Shown: piece by piece, positions 41,951 through 52,322 of the stretch | Position numbering within the stretch: position 1 is the first letter of the stretch | Layout of the letters: each line of letters begins with the position of its first letter | Origin: Elusimicrobiales bacterium | Lineage (GTDB): Bacteria; Elusimicrobiota; Elusimicrobia; Elusimicrobiales; UBA9959 | Assembly: GCA_028688015.1 (NCBI GenBank) | Contig: JAQTZB010000007.1 | Location: forward strand, 62,001-126,000 | Direction of reading: 5' to 3' | DNA: 64,000 nucleotides | Translations under genes and position numbers: made by a program | Notes under the pieces: generated by a model | The model's database searches: none | What the model was told of the DNA's origin: nothing | The model's input: the letters and a program-made list of their open reading frames with translations, nothing else

Positions 41951-42025
41951 GGGAGCGGGGAGGTTAGGCGGTTGACAGGCGCAGCCCAGAAGTCCGCGGC
42001 CCTACCGCCCAGCCGCCCAACTGCC

Positions 42026-42075
42026 AGAGACAAAAGAAGAAGCCCCGCGCGAGCGGGGCTTCTTCTTTTGTCTCT
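42026..42075. terminator. Long bidirectional intrinsic terminator
   Basis: A perfect 23-bp inverted repeat around GCGA with A/T-rich outer arms, ending both the 40433 gene and the gap-pgk-secG operon. Confidence 0.93.
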
Positions 42076-42083
42076 TCCGTTCC

Positions 42084-42461
42084 TTACTTCGCGGCCGGGG
42101 CTTCGGCGGATTTTGCCGGAGCGGGCGCGGCAGGGGCCGGGTTGGCGGCGCCGGGCTGGGCCGGGGCGGCCTGCTGCTGCGGCGGGGGCGCCTGCAGCTG
42201 GTTGCCGGGGTCCATCACCACCGAGCGGAAGCGGTTGTTCGCCCCGAAGATGGTCAGCAGGATGGAAGTCAGGGCGAAAAGGCCCGCCGCCACCGCGGTG
42301 AACTTCTTTATGAAGGAAGTCCCGCTGGCCGCGTTGAACAGCGCGTCGCCGCCGCCTCCGAACATGCTCAGGGCCGAGCCCTTGCTGGTCTGGAAGACCA
42401 GGATCGAGATGATGATGACGAACGCGAGTATTACGTGCAGTGTTACTATAAGGGTGTACAT
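42084..42461 (-). CDS. secG: Protein-export membrane protein SecG
   Basis: 125 residues: two transmembrane helices (about 3-22 and 53-72) joined by the SecG loop QTSKGSALSMFGGGGDALF, then a long Pro/Ala/Gln-rich cytoplasmic or periplasmic tail of about 40 residues not needed in short SecG proteins. Accessory subunit of SecYEG. It has an AGGAGA site and follows pgk by 19 nt; the gap-pgk-secG order is common in bacteria. Confidence 0.93.
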   Translation of the reverse strand: MYTLIVTLHVILAFVIIISILVFQTSKGSALSMFGGGGDALFNAASGTSFIKKFTAVAAGLFALTSILLTIFGANNRFRSVVMDPGNQLQAPPPQQQAAPAQPGAANPAPAAPAPAKSAEAPAAK

Positions 42462-42480
42462 CGTTTTTTGTTCTCCTAAG

Positions 42481-43698
42481 TTATTTCTGAGACAGCGCCA
42501 CTAAGCCGGGCAGCTGCTTTCCTTCCACGAACTCCAGGCTGGCGCCGCCGCCGGTAGAGCAGTGGGAAATGTTCTCTGACTTCACCTTGGCCGTCTTCAG
42601 CACGCTCAGGGTGTCGCCGCCGCCGAGGATCGTCGTCGAGCCGGCGCGGGTGGCCTGCGCCATCGTGTTGGCGACGGTCACGCTGCCGCTGGCGAAGGCG
42701 GGCGTCTCGAAGATGCCGACGGGGCCGTTCCAGAAGATGGTCTTGGCGCCCTTTATCTTGTCGGCGAACAGCAGCTCGGTGCGCGGGCCGATGTCCACGC
42801 CTATCCAGCCGTCCGGCACCGCCATCGCCTGCGTCACGTCCACCTTGGCGTCGGGCTTGATCTCCTGCACCACGCGGTGGTCCGCCGGCAGCAGCAGCTC
42901 CACGTTGTTGCGGTGGGCTTTCAGAATGATGTTCTTTGCTTCCTCTACCTTGTCGGCCTCCAGCAGCGAGCCGCCGATATTGGTGTTCTGCGCGGCCAGG
43001 AAGGTGTAGGCCATGCCGCCGCCGATGATCAAAGTATCAACCTTCTCGATGAGGCTGTAGAGCACGGACAGCTTGTCGGCCACCTTGGCGCCGCCGATGA
43101 TGGCGAGGAAGGGCCGCACGGGGCTGACCATCGCCTTGTCCAGGTACTCCAGCTCCTTCTGCACCAGGAAGCCGATGGCCCCGGGCAGGTGCGCGGCAAT
43201 GGCCGCAGTGGAGGCGTGCGCGCGGTGCAGCGCGCCGAAAGCCTCCTGCACGAAGAACTCGCCGTGCTTGGCCAGTTGCTTCGCGAAGGCGTCGTCGTTC
43301 TTCTCTTCCTGGGCGTGGAAGCGGAGATTTTCAAGGAGGACTATCTCCCCCTTCTTCGCGGCGGCCACCACCTTGTCGGCTTCGGGCCCCACGCAGTCGG
43401 GAGCGAAATGGACCTTGGCGCCGGCGAGCTCCTCGAGCTTCGCGGCGACGGGCTTCAGGCTGTATTTCTCGACGGGCTGGCCCTTCGGGCGGCCCATGTG
43501 CGCCATCAGCACCACGCGGTTGTTGCCCTCGAGCAGCAGCTTCAGGGTCTTCAGGGTTTCGCGGATGCGGGTGTCGTCCTTGATGACGCCGTCCTTGATC
43601 GGCACGTTGTAATCCACGCGCATCAGGACGTTCTTGTCCTTAAGCCTGGCGTCCTGCACTTTGGCGAGCTTCAGCACCGTCTTGTTTTCCGTGGTCAT
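42481..43698 (-). CDS. pgk: Phosphoglycerate kinase
   Basis: 405 residues, glycolytic ATP-forming enzyme. Signature RVDYNVPIKDG, substrate arginine region LMAHMGRPKGQ, VLLENLRFH and the nucleotide-site GGGDTLSVL, with the STGGGASLEF loop at the C-terminus. GAGAGGTG site before the ATG. Lies between the cPGS-like gene and secG in one operon. Confidence 0.97.
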   Translation of the reverse strand: MTTENKTVLKLAKVQDARLKDKNVLMRVDYNVPIKDGVIKDDTRIRETLKTLKLLLEGNNRVVLMAHMGRPKGQPVEKYSLKPVAAKLEELAGAKVHFAPDCVGPEADKVVAAAKKGEIVLLENLRFHAQEEKNDDAFAKQLAKHGEFFVQEAFGALHRAHASTAAIAAHLPGAIGFLVQKELEYLDKAMVSPVRPFLAIIGGAKVADKLSVLYSLIEKVDTLIIGGGMAYTFLAAQNTNIGGSLLEADKVEEAKNIILKAHRNNVELLLPADHRVVQEIKPDAKVDVTQAMAVPDGWIGVDIGPRTELLFADKIKGAKTIFWNGPVGIFETPAFASGSVTVANTMAQATRAGSTTILGGGDTLSVLKTAKVKSENISHCSTGGGASLEFVEGKQLPGLVALSQK

Positions 43699-43760
43699 TC
43701 TACACCTCTCAAATTTGAACCGCGCCCGGGCCGGTTAAGACGGCCCGGGGCGGGTTTAGC

Positions 43761-45074
43761 TTATATTACTTTCTTCAGGGCGGCCTTCAGGCCGCCGGCC
43801 TTGCGCTCTTTCAGCTCGTAGGTCACGCGGACGGACGGCTTGTTGAACTTCAGGTGGCGCGCCAGGTCTATCGGCGTGCCGACTATCACCACGTCGCAGG
43901 GGACGGCGTTGATGGTCTTGTTCAGCTCGGCCATCTGCTTGTCGCCGTAACCCATGGCGGGCAGGATGTCCGTGATCTGCTTGAAGTTCTCGTAGACCTT
44001 CTTGATGGTGCCGACGGCGTACTTGCGGGGGTCCACTATCTTCGCGGCCTTGTACTTCTTGGCGGCCACGTGGCCGGCGCCGAAGTGCATGTCGCCGTGG
44101 GTCAGCGTGGGGCCGTCTTCGACGACCAGCACCTTCTTGCCCTTCACGGCGACCGGGTTGTCCACGGTCACCGGGCTCTCGGCCTCGATGATCTGCGCCT
44201 TGGGGTTCATCTTCTTGATGTTCTCCCGCACGACGGCGATCTCTTTGGCGGAGGCGGTATCTACCTTATTGATGACCACCACGTCGGCCAGGCGCAGGTT
44301 GGTGGCGCCGGGGTAGAAGGTGGCTTCGTGGCCGGAGCGCAGCGGGTCCGTCACGGTGATCTGCAGGTCCGGCTTGTAGAACGACATGTCGTTATTGCCG
44401 CCGTCCCACAGGATGACGTCCGCTTCTTTCTCGGCGCGCTTGAGGATCTCGCCGTAGTCCACGCCGGAGTAGATGATGTGGCCGGCCGCTATGTGCGGCT
44501 CGTACTCTTCCATCTCCTCGATGGTGCACTCGTGCTTCTTCAGGTCCTCCAGGGTCTCGTAGCGCTGCCAGGTCTGCTTGACCAGGTCGCCGTAAGGCAT
44601 GGGGTGGCGGATGGCCACCACTTTCTTGCCCATGCCCTTGAGCATGGAAGCGATGGCGCGGGTGGTCTGGCTCTTGCCGCAGCCGGTGCGCACGGCGCAG
44701 ACGGCGATCACGGGCTTCTTCGACTTTATGTAGGTATGCTCGCCCGAGAGCAGCTTGAAGTCGGCGCCGCAGGCCAGCACCAGCGAGCCCTTGGCCATCA
44801 CGGTATTGAAGGCCACGTCGGAGTAGGAGAACACCACCTCGTCCACCTTGAACTTCTTGATCAGCTCCGGCAGTTCCTTCTCTTCGAAGATCGGGATACC
44901 CTTCGGGTACATCTTGCCGGCGAGTTCCTTGGGATACTTGCGGCCCGCTATGTTGGGGATCTGGTAAGCGGTGAAGGCCACCACTTCCACGTCCTTATTG
45001 TCGCGGTAATAAACGTTGAAGTTATGGAAGTCGCGGCCGGCGGCTCCCATGATCAGCACTCTTTTCTTAGCCAT
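43761..45074 (-). CDS. Cyclic 2,3-diphosphoglycerate synthetase-like P-loop protein
   Basis: 437 residues from the ATG with an AGGAG site 10 nt upstream; a 47-codon upstream extension is not supported. An N-terminal Rossmann-like part starts RVLIMGAAGRDFHNFNVYYR; a P-loop domain follows with AVRTGCGKSQTTRA (about 127-140), VILWDGGNNDMSFYKPDL and VVINKVDTA. This family includes methanogen cPGS, which ligates 2,3-bisphosphoglycerate using ATP, but bacterial members are mostly annotated only as GTPases. Position between gap and pgk supports a role around 1,3-/2,3-bisphosphoglycerate; the exact reaction is unproven. Confidence 0.78.
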   Translation of the reverse strand: MAKKRVLIMGAAGRDFHNFNVYYRDNKDVEVVAFTAYQIPNIAGRKYPKELAGKMYPKGIPIFEEKELPELIKKFKVDEVVFSYSDVAFNTVMAKGSLVLACGADFKLLSGEHTYIKSKKPVIAVCAVRTGCGKSQTTRAIASMLKGMGKKVVAIRHPMPYGDLVKQTWQRYETLEDLKKHECTIEEMEEYEPHIAAGHIIYSGVDYGEILKRAEKEADVILWDGGNNDMSFYKPDLQITVTDPLRSGHEATFYPGATNLRLADVVVINKVDTASAKEIAVVRENIKKMNPKAQIIEAESPVTVDNPVAVKGKKVLVVEDGPTLTHGDMHFGAGHVAAKKYKAAKIVDPRKYAVGTIKKVYENFKQITDILPAMGYGDKQMAELNKTINAVPCDVVIVGTPIDLARHLKFNKPSVRVTYELKERKAGGLKAALKKVI

Positions 45075-45154
45075 TGTTGCTCTCCTGTCGCTGCACGAAC
45101 AAGCCGGGCGTCTTAGGGTCGGCGCTGGGCGCCGACCCGACCCCCAGGCGAATC

Positions 45155-46207
<1,053 letters not shown>

Positions 46208-46277
46208 GTGTTCTATATCTCCTTTTAATTACGAACCGCGTGAATAATTAACGAAATCTATATTAAGACCGCATACA

Positions 46278-46283
46278 ATTGTA
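46278..46283 (-). promoter_or_regulatory. Probable extended -10 of the gap operon
   Basis: TGC-TACAAT on the minus strand, about 70 nt before the gap ATG. No strong -35 was found. Confidence 0.45.
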
Positions 46284-46326
46284 GCAAATTTGAATTTCCC
46301 CCGCCCTTGACCGCCCTCAAACAGAA

Positions 46327-46356
46327 GGGCCCGGCTCCCTTACGGAACCGGGCCCT
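46327..46356 (-). terminator. Possible terminator of the UXS gene
   Basis: GGGCCCGG at 46328-46335 pairs with CCGGGCCC at 46348-46355; the following T-tract is poor (TTCTGTTT), so confidence is moderate. Confidence 0.5.
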
Positions 46357-46372
46357 CCGCTGCGCGGGGCTC

Positions 46373-47317
46373 CTATTTCAGCGTCCTGCGGAAATAGTCC
46401 ACGGTCTTCCGCAGGCCCTCTTCGAGTTTTATCTTGGGCGCCCAGTTCAGTTTTTCCTTGGCCAGGCGGATGTCGGGCTGGCGCTGCTTCGGGTCGTCCT
46501 GCGGCAGCGGGCGGTAGACCAGCTTGCTCTTGCTCTCCGGGATCAGGGTGAGGACCTTCTCCGCCAGCTGTTTCATGGTAAATTCGTCGGGGTTGCCGAT
46601 ATTGACCGGGCCGGTGAACTCGGCCGGGCTGGCCATCATGGCCAGCAGGCCAGCCACCAGGTCGTCGACGTACTGGAAGCTGCGGGTCTGGCTGCCGTCG
46701 CCGTAGATGGTGAGGTCCTGCCCCTGCAGCGCCTGCACTATGAAGTTGCTCACCACGCGCCCGTCGTTGGGGTGCATGTTGGGGCCGTAGGTATTGAAGA
46801 TGCGCACCACCTTGATCTGCAGCTTGTGCTGCCGGTGATAGTCGAAGAACAGCGTCTCGGCGCAGCGCTTGCCCTCGTCGTAGCAGGCGCGCGGGCCCAC
46901 GGGGTTCACGCGGCCCCAATAGCTTTCCGGCTGCGGGTGGATCTCCGGGTCGCCGTAGACCTCGCTGGTCGAGGCCTGCAGGATGCGGGCCTTGGTGCGG
47001 CGCGCCAGGCCCAGCATGTTGATGGTGCCGTTCACGGAGGTCTTGGTGGTGTGGACGGGGTTGAACTGGTAGTGGATGGGCGAGGCGGGGCAGGCAAGGT
47101 TGTAGATCTGGTCCACTTCCACGCAGAGCGGGGTTACGATGTCGTGGCGCAGGAACTCGAAGTTCTTGTTCCCCATCAGGTCGGCGATGTTATCCTTGGT
47201 GCCGGTGAAGAGGCTGTCGGCGCACAGCACATCGTGCCCGTCCGCCACCAGCCGCCGGCACAGGTGCGACCCTATGAAGCCGGCGCCGCCCGTAACAAGT
47301 ATCTTCGATCCGCTCAT
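46373..47317 (-). CDS. UDP-glucuronate decarboxylase-like extended SDR (UXS)
   Basis: 314 residues. NAD site [18 protein letters not shown]; the UXS-typical [19 protein letters not shown] and the catalytic [11 protein letters not shown], then [23 protein letters not shown] converts UDP-glucuronate to UDP-xylose, which feeds surface polysaccharide. GGGAGA site. It is divergent from the O-antigen ligase-like gene and 3' adjacent (convergent side) to the glycolysis operon promoter. Confidence 0.9.
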   Translation of the reverse strand: MSGSKILVTGGAGFIGSHLCRRLVADGHDVLCADSLFTGTKDNIADLMGNKNFEFLRHDIVTPLCVEVDQIYNLACPASPIHYQFNPVHTTKTSVNGTINMLGLARRTKARILQASTSEVYGDPEIHPQPESYWGRVNPVGPRACYDEGKRCAETLFFDYHRQHKLQIKVVRIFNTYGPNMHPNDGRVVSNFIVQALQGQDLTIYGDGSQTRSFQYVDDLVAGLLAMMASPAEFTGPVNIGNPDEFTMKQLAEKVLTLIPESKSKLVYRPLPQDDPKQRQPDIRLAKEKLNWAPKIKLEEGLRKTVDYFRRTLK

Positions 47318-47385
47318 TAGTTTCTCCCTTATGCCGAGGTTAAATTTTAGCAGTATACAGGGTACTAATCAACAGAAGTCAGTAT

Positions 47386-47394
47386 TGCTATAAT
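47386..47394 (+). promoter_or_regulatory. Extended -10 of the O-antigen ligase-like gene
   Basis: TGCTATAAT ending at 47394. It makes the in-frame ATG at 47395 (immediately adjacent) an unlikely start and favours the ATG at 47404. Confidence 0.55.
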
Positions 47395-47403
47395 ATGCCG
47401 GTC

Positions 47404-48651
47404 ATGCAAACAGGCCCCGCCGCCAAAGCCACCTGGAACTCGCCCGACAGCCTCCTCGCCGCCGCCCTGGGCCTCTTCGCTTTCGCCGCGGTCTTTTCCG
47501 TCACGCTGGTCGAACTCGCCCTGTTCCTGGCCCTGGCCGTTTTGCTGTACAAGAACTACCGGGAGCGCTCCCTCGGCGCCCTCCTCCCAGCCGTGGCCGG
47601 CCACCCGCTGGCCCTGCCGTGGCTCATCTACCTGGCGGCCTGCCTGCTTACCGCGCTGACCGCGTATTACCCGGCCAAGGGCTTCGGCCAGCTCAACTCG
47701 GATTTTCTTAAATTCCTCTGCCTCTTCACGCTGCTCGCGGCGGTCAGGAAGGAACACCTGCCCAGGCTCGGCGCCATCTACGTGCTGGGAGCGCTGCTGT
47801 TCGTTTTTTCCGGCCTGACGGAAGTGGCCAAGGCGGCCTTGGAGGGCTGGGAGAAGCTGCCGCGGGCCAACGCCTTCATGAACGCCATCCGCTTCGGCGA
47901 GATCATGACGGTCGCGTTCATCTATATCGTCTGCCGCGTGCTGCTGCCGGCGGCGGAAAATTTCAGGCGCGAAGGACTCTTCTACAAACTGGCGGCGCCC
48001 GCCGTTTTCGCTGGAATCATTCTAAGCCAGGCCCGGGGCGCCTTTCTCGCGCTGCTCGCCGCGCTGCTGACCATGTTCGTCTTCGCCGCCGGTACCAGGA
48101 AGAAGCTGCTCGCGCTGGCCGGCCTGATGCTGGCCGCCGGCGTGGCGGCTTCAATCTTCGTCCCGGCCGTAAGGCAGCGCCTGGCCGCTATCGTGAACGT
48201 GGACCGCACTGAAGATACCACCTACAGCTCCCCCTCCACCGCCATCAATATCCGCTTCGAGCTTTGGAACCTCGGCCTGACCATGTTCAGGGCCCACCCC
48301 GTGCTGGGCGTGGGCCCCGACAATGTAAAAAAAGTCTTCACAAAATTCCACCCCGAGCCTATCGCCTACGAGAAGACCTGGGGCAGCCTGCACAACCTCT
48401 ACATCCACCAGGCCGCCGAGCGCGGCGTCGTCGGGCTGGGGGCGCTGCTGCTGCTGTTCGGCTCGCTGTTCGCCTTCGCAGTAAAGCGCTTCAGGGCGGC
48501 GCCGGGCGCGCATACGCTCTGGGCCTTATGCGTCCTGCCGGCTTTCTTTGTGATGAATTTCACCGAGATCTCTTTCCAGCACGTGCACACGTCCTTCGCC
48601 ATTTTCCTGGCGCTGGCTTTCGCGGCCGCCGCTGAAAAAGAAACCGCCTAG
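47404..48651 (+). CDS. O-antigen ligase/polymerase-family membrane protein (Wzy_C)
   Basis: 415 residues from the ATG at 47404 (see the -10 element). About 10-12 hydrophobic helices and the large periplasmic loop (about 250-330) with VLGVGPDNVKKVF and the conserved His in SLHNLYIHQAAERGVVGL. Could be WaaL ligase or Wzy polymerase; the two cannot be told apart by sequence alone. Its stop codon overlaps the stop of the sugar transferase gene on the other strand. Confidence 0.8.
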   Translation: MQTGPAAKATWNSPDSLLAAALGLFAFAAVFSVTLVELALFLALAVLLYKNYRERSLGALLPAVAGHPLALPWLIYLAACLLTALTAYYPAKGFGQLNSDFLKFLCLFTLLAAVRKEHLPRLGAIYVLGALLFVFSGLTEVAKAALEGWEKLPRANAFMNAIRFGEIMTVAFIYIVCRVLLPAAENFRREGLFYKLAAPAVFAGIILSQARGAFLALLAALLTMFVFAAGTRKKLLALAGLMLAAGVAASIFVPAVRQRLAAIVNVDRTEDTTYSSPSTAINIRFELWNLGLTMFRAHPVLGVGPDNVKKVFTKFHPEPIAYEKTWGSLHNLYIHQAAERGVVGLGALLLLFGSLFAFAVKRFRAAPGAHTLWALCVLPAFFVMNFTEISFQHVHTSFAIFLALAFAAAAEKETA

Positions 48652-50048
48652 ACGGAGGAGCGCCGCGCCATCGCGGCGTCCTTCTGGAACACCCTGCGGA
48701 AAGTCCTGAGTATTATCCCCAAGTCCAAAGCCAGCGACATGTTCTTGACGTAGTAGAGGTCGTAGTGCAGCTTCTGCACCGACTCCGCCGAACTCGACGT
48801 GGCGTGGTAATTGATCTGCGCCCAGCCGGTCACGCCGGGCTTGATCAGGTGGCGCAGGTGGTAATGCGGCACGCTGCGCTCCAGGATGCGCACCTCGCGC
48901 GTCCACTCCGGGCGCGGCCCCACCAGCGACATGTCGCCCTTGAAGACGTTCCACAGCTGCGGGATCTCGTCGAGGCGCGTGGACCGCAGGAAGCGGCCCA
49001 GGCCCGTTATGCGCGAGTCCCCGCCCTGCGCCTTGTAGAGCGGCCCGGCCTTGCTGGCGCCCTGCACCATCGTCCGGAATTTCCAGATCACGAAGCGCCG
49101 CCCCAGGTGCCCCACCCGCTTCTGCACGAAGAAAACAGGCGCGTGTAAACCATCTCCGAGCTTGACCGCGGCGAACACCGCCAGCGTCAGCGGCAGCGTC
49201 AGGATAAGCCCTATGGCCGAGAAAAGGATATCGAGGAAACGCTTAAAGACCGAGTAGAACCGGTTGCCCTGGTGCAGCACGTTGCTCAGCAGCCAGCTCG
49301 GCTTGGCGGCGCTCTCTGGCGGGATCTTGCCGTAGAGGTCCTCGTAGAAGTCAAGGTGCGTGATGATCGGTATCTCTTCCATCACGGCGGTGGACAGCAG
49401 CAGACCGGCAACTCCGGGGTTGCCCTCCGCCTGGTCGGCGTCCAGCACCAGCACGTCTACCTTGGAGGCCAGGTCCACGCAGCAGCGCCCGGTGGGGCGC
49501 CAGTAGCCGGCCTCCTGGCCGCGCGCGTCCTTCAGGTCCGGCAGCGGCACCACGCAGAAGCCCAGGTGCGGCGTTACCGGCAGGTCTTTCTTGATCTCCT
49601 CCACCAGCGGATTGGTGCCCAGGAAGGCCACCTTCTGCACCAGCAGTTTAGAAAGCACCGCCCGGGTCCAGACGCGGCGCCAGACAGTGGCGAAGACGTG
49701 CAGGTACAGGAAGGTCAGGAACAAATGCGTCTTGGGGGTCAGGCCGATCTGCAGATAGAAGGCGTAGAACAGCGCGCTGGCCGCGGCCAGGTTGGCCGCG
49801 AACGCTATCAGCGAGGAGTTAATAAGGTTGACCAGCCGGTTGATGCGGCGCACGTCGTAGAACCCGACGGCGTAGAACACGCCCACCCAGGCCGGCAGGA
49901 AGATGGTGAAGACCTTGACGTGCTCGAGGTAAAACTCCAGCGGGATCAGGCTGAAGCGCCTGGTCATCAGAGCGAGCGCCAGCGCCGCGTAGAAAAGCGG
50001 GATATCCCCCAGAAAAAGCAGGAAACTGCGCCAGCGGTAGATCAGCAT
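48648..50048 (-). CDS. Polyprenyl-phosphate sugar-1-phosphate transferase (WcaJ/WbaP type)
   Basis: 466 residues starting at the ATG for MLIYRWRSFLLF (an upstream ATG 33 nt earlier is possible). Four to five N-terminal helices, a Rossmann-like middle, and the C-terminal bacterial sugar transferase domain: FKRFLDILFSAIGLIL, VWKFRTM-type VIWKFRTMVQGA, TRLDEIPQLWNVFKGDMSLV, GPRPEW, and LIKPGVTGWAQINY. It starts repeat-unit synthesis on undecaprenyl phosphate at the inner membrane. Confidence 0.9.
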   Translation of the reverse strand: MLIYRWRSFLLFLGDIPLFYAALALALMTRRFSLIPLEFYLEHVKVFTIFLPAWVGVFYAVGFYDVRRINRLVNLINSSLIAFAANLAAASALFYAFYLQIGLTPKTHLFLTFLYLHVFATVWRRVWTRAVLSKLLVQKVAFLGTNPLVEEIKKDLPVTPHLGFCVVPLPDLKDARGQEAGYWRPTGRCCVDLASKVDVLVLDADQAEGNPGVAGLLLSTAVMEEIPIITHLDFYEDLYGKIPPESAAKPSWLLSNVLHQGNRFYSVFKRFLDILFSAIGLILTLPLTLAVFAAVKLGDGLHAPVFFVQKRVGHLGRRFVIWKFRTMVQGASKAGPLYKAQGGDSRITGLGRFLRSTRLDEIPQLWNVFKGDMSLVGPRPEWTREVRILERSVPHYHLRHLIKPGVTGWAQINYHATSSSAESVQKLHYDLYYVKNMSLALDLGIILRTFRRVFQKDAAMARRSSV

Positions 50049-50119
50049 TCGTGAAACCCTTTCATTGCTATCATTATACAACTTGGCTTAAGAGCAACCG
50101 TATAGGTCCTACAGAACAA

Positions 50120-51580
50120 TCAGCGACCCGAAGCAAAGCCCCTCAAGGTCAGGATAAGTTCCCGCATATAGGCGGAATACAAGGTATCACTATCCATCAC
50201 TTGTATAGGGTCCTTTCCCAAAGCGGCAGTCACAATATAAGCGGCAACTCCCGGTCTGGCAATACCATGAGAGCGCATCGTTTTGCGGCCGGAATATATA
50301 GCCACCAGATTTCCGGAGAATAGAATAAGCACTGCGAGCAACAAGATTGGCCTACGACCATTGGCAACTGACCTGGAAAAATACCAAAGAAGCGCCACTA
50401 AAGACACCGCCGTCAAAGAGACTATCGGGATGGGGTAATACCACATTTTAAGAAAGGAAATCGCCGCATGCGGCGCGATAAAACCGAACCTGGCATCTTG
50501 GCTGTCAGACAGGGTCATCAAAAAAAGCAGAAGCCATAGCATGAAACCTGAATACAGAAAAAACGGGACAGCTGACCGCCATAGCCTGCCGGGAAGTGAG
50601 CCTGTAACATGGCTTTCGGGGCCTACCCCACCCCCAGATAAAGATTTCAACAAGCCAATGAGAAGTAAAGCCACGATGGCTTTGGGGAGGCGCCAGAGTA
50701 TGTTTGAAAAATAACTTAGAAGCAATAGAAAAGCATTCTTAGCCACAGAGAGGTATTGCGCGACCCTTAGGCTTTGGAACTCGGGGTCAAATCTGTGAGC
50801 CGAAAGGCCGGCGAAATTTGCGGCTAGTAGTTGTCCTATAAAAAAGCGATATCCTAGCAACACCGCGCCAGACATTGCTGCCCCCAGCAGCAGTCTGTTA
50901 GCGTTCTTTATTCTGCCCTGGAGCATCAATAGGAACATTCCACCGCTAAGTGTAAAAGTCAGAAAGAGGCCTTGTTCGTCGGAAAGCCCGGCGAACAAAG
51001 AAACCAAAGAGTACATTACTGCAAAACCTAAAGAGGGGCGGCAAGTGTCGCCTTGAGCCTGGCGCAGATATAAGCTCAGTATAAGCCAAGCCTGCCAGAA
51101 AAGAAAAAAACCGGCGAGCATTTTACCGGTCCTGAAATATTGCGTGGAAAAGAAGATCGTAGGTGACGCAAGGAACACAAGAAAAAGACCAAGGGCAGCG
51201 GCAAAAAGCACCGGATCATTGCCGAAATGCCGCCTGGTAAAGCGCACGTGAATGCCGGCGGCCAGCAACAGACAAAGGAAATAAGTGCCGGACAAGAAAT
51301 GAGGAATACCAGTTTTAAAAGAAAACCGTATAAACTGGGCGTCCCAAAGGTTAAACAAATAACTAAATTCTCTTGCACGAAACACATAACCAGGTCCCTC
51401 GGTTCCAGGCGCATAAAAAACTTTCCAGAGCAGCGGTTTCGCCGAAAGGTAGTGATTAAGTAATGGCCCGCTCTCCTCTACATAGAAGCATCCATTATGA
51501 ACCATGTAGAAAGCGGAGGCGCCAAGGAGGACAACCACCACCGCCCAATAGAGGAAGAGAACCCGTTTTTCGAGTGTCAT
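50120..51580 (-). CDS. Polytopic membrane protein, possible ArnT/GT39-like, low-GC
   Basis: 486 residues with about 11 hydrophobic segments. The short luminal loop after helix 1 (NGCFYVEESGPLLNHYLSAK) and TQYFRTGKMLAGFFLFWQAW are weakly like the GT-C class of lipid-linked sugar transferases, but no decisive motif is present. The coding sequence is visibly less GC-rich than all neighbours and uses more A/T-ending codons (AAA, ATA, TTT), suggesting recent acquisition as is common in O-antigen loci. Function unknown. Confidence 0.6.
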   Translation of the reverse strand: MTLEKRVLFLYWAVVVVLLGASAFYMVHNGCFYVEESGPLLNHYLSAKPLLWKVFYAPGTEGPGYVFRAREFSYLFNLWDAQFIRFSFKTGIPHFLSGTYFLCLLLAAGIHVRFTRRHFGNDPVLFAAALGLFLVFLASPTIFFSTQYFRTGKMLAGFFLFWQAWLILSLYLRQAQGDTCRPSLGFAVMYSLVSLFAGLSDEQGLFLTFTLSGGMFLLMLQGRIKNANRLLLGAAMSGAVLLGYRFFIGQLLAANFAGLSAHRFDPEFQSLRVAQYLSVAKNAFLLLLSYFSNILWRLPKAIVALLLIGLLKSLSGGGVGPESHVTGSLPGRLWRSAVPFFLYSGFMLWLLLFLMTLSDSQDARFGFIAPHAAISFLKMWYYPIPIVSLTAVSLVALLWYFSRSVANGRRPILLLAVLILFSGNLVAIYSGRKTMRSHGIARPGVAAYIVTAALGKDPIQVMDSDTLYSAYMRELILTLRGFASGR

Positions 51581-51617
51581 TTAAGTCAGGGGACAACAAT
51601 TACGCCACGAGACACTG

Positions 51618-52322
51618 CTATTTCCAGTAGAACAGTTCGCGCCAGAACTGGAAGTAGTACGCCGCGCCCCACTTCAGGATCTTCAGCTTGCGCACGCCGC
51701 CTATGCGGTCGGGTTCGTCACCGGGGATCTCGGCTATCTTCATTTTGCGCTTGGCCGCGCGCACGGACATAAGCGGCTCCCAGCTGATGCGCGTCTGGAA
51801 CAGCCACTCCGGCAGCGTGTAAGGGTCTTCCTTGTTGAGCTCAAGGTCGTAGATCAGTTGCTTGGTGAAGGCGCGGTACATCACCATCACGTCGGTGTAA
51901 TGCCCGCCGTGCAGCACGTTGACCGTCTTGGTGAACAGCCAGTTGCCGAAGGCCGTCACGATGTCGTCATCCTCGCTCTTGGCGCCATCAAGGTAGCGGG
52001 AGACTATCACCAGGTCATAGCCTTCCTTCATCTTCTCTATCAGCGGCGGGATGCGGTCCGCCACGGAATTGCCGTCCGGACTGAAGCAGATGACCACGTC
52101 GCCCTTGATATGCGGCAGCACGTCGAAATAGGCAAAGCGCACGCCCGGTTGGCTTTGAACCACCACCTCGTAGCCCTGATCGCGGGCCCACTCGGCGGTG
52201 CCGTCGGTGGACTGGCCGTCCACCACTATGATCTGGTCCACCCATTCCCTTTTCACCTGGGGCATGATCTGCTTCATGCCCTCAAGTTCGTTCAGCGCGA
52301 GTACGAGGAGCGTGGTTTTCAT
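51618..52322 (-). CDS. GT2-family glycosyltransferase (dolichol-phosphate mannosyltransferase-like)
   Basis: 234 residues, GT-A fold: TLLVLALNELEGMKQIMPQV, IIVVDGQSTDGTAEWARDQG, and the acidic CFSPDGNSVADRIP in place of a classic DxD. No C-terminal membrane helices. It is the last gene of the eight-gene coupled operon and so is the likely transferase for the sugar the other genes make, or a polyprenyl-phosphate loader. The ATG overlaps the aminotransferase-like stop by four nt. Confidence 0.82.
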   Translation of the reverse strand: MKTTLLVLALNELEGMKQIMPQVKREWVDQIIVVDGQSTDGTAEWARDQGYEVVVQSQPGVRFAYFDVLPHIKGDVVICFSPDGNSVADRIPPLIEKMKEGYDLVIVSRYLDGAKSEDDDIVTAFGNWLFTKTVNVLHGGHYTDVMVMYRAFTKQLIYDLELNKEDPYTLPEWLFQTRISWEPLMSVRAAKRKMKIAEIPGDEPDRIGGVRKLKILKWGAAYYFQFWRELFYWK

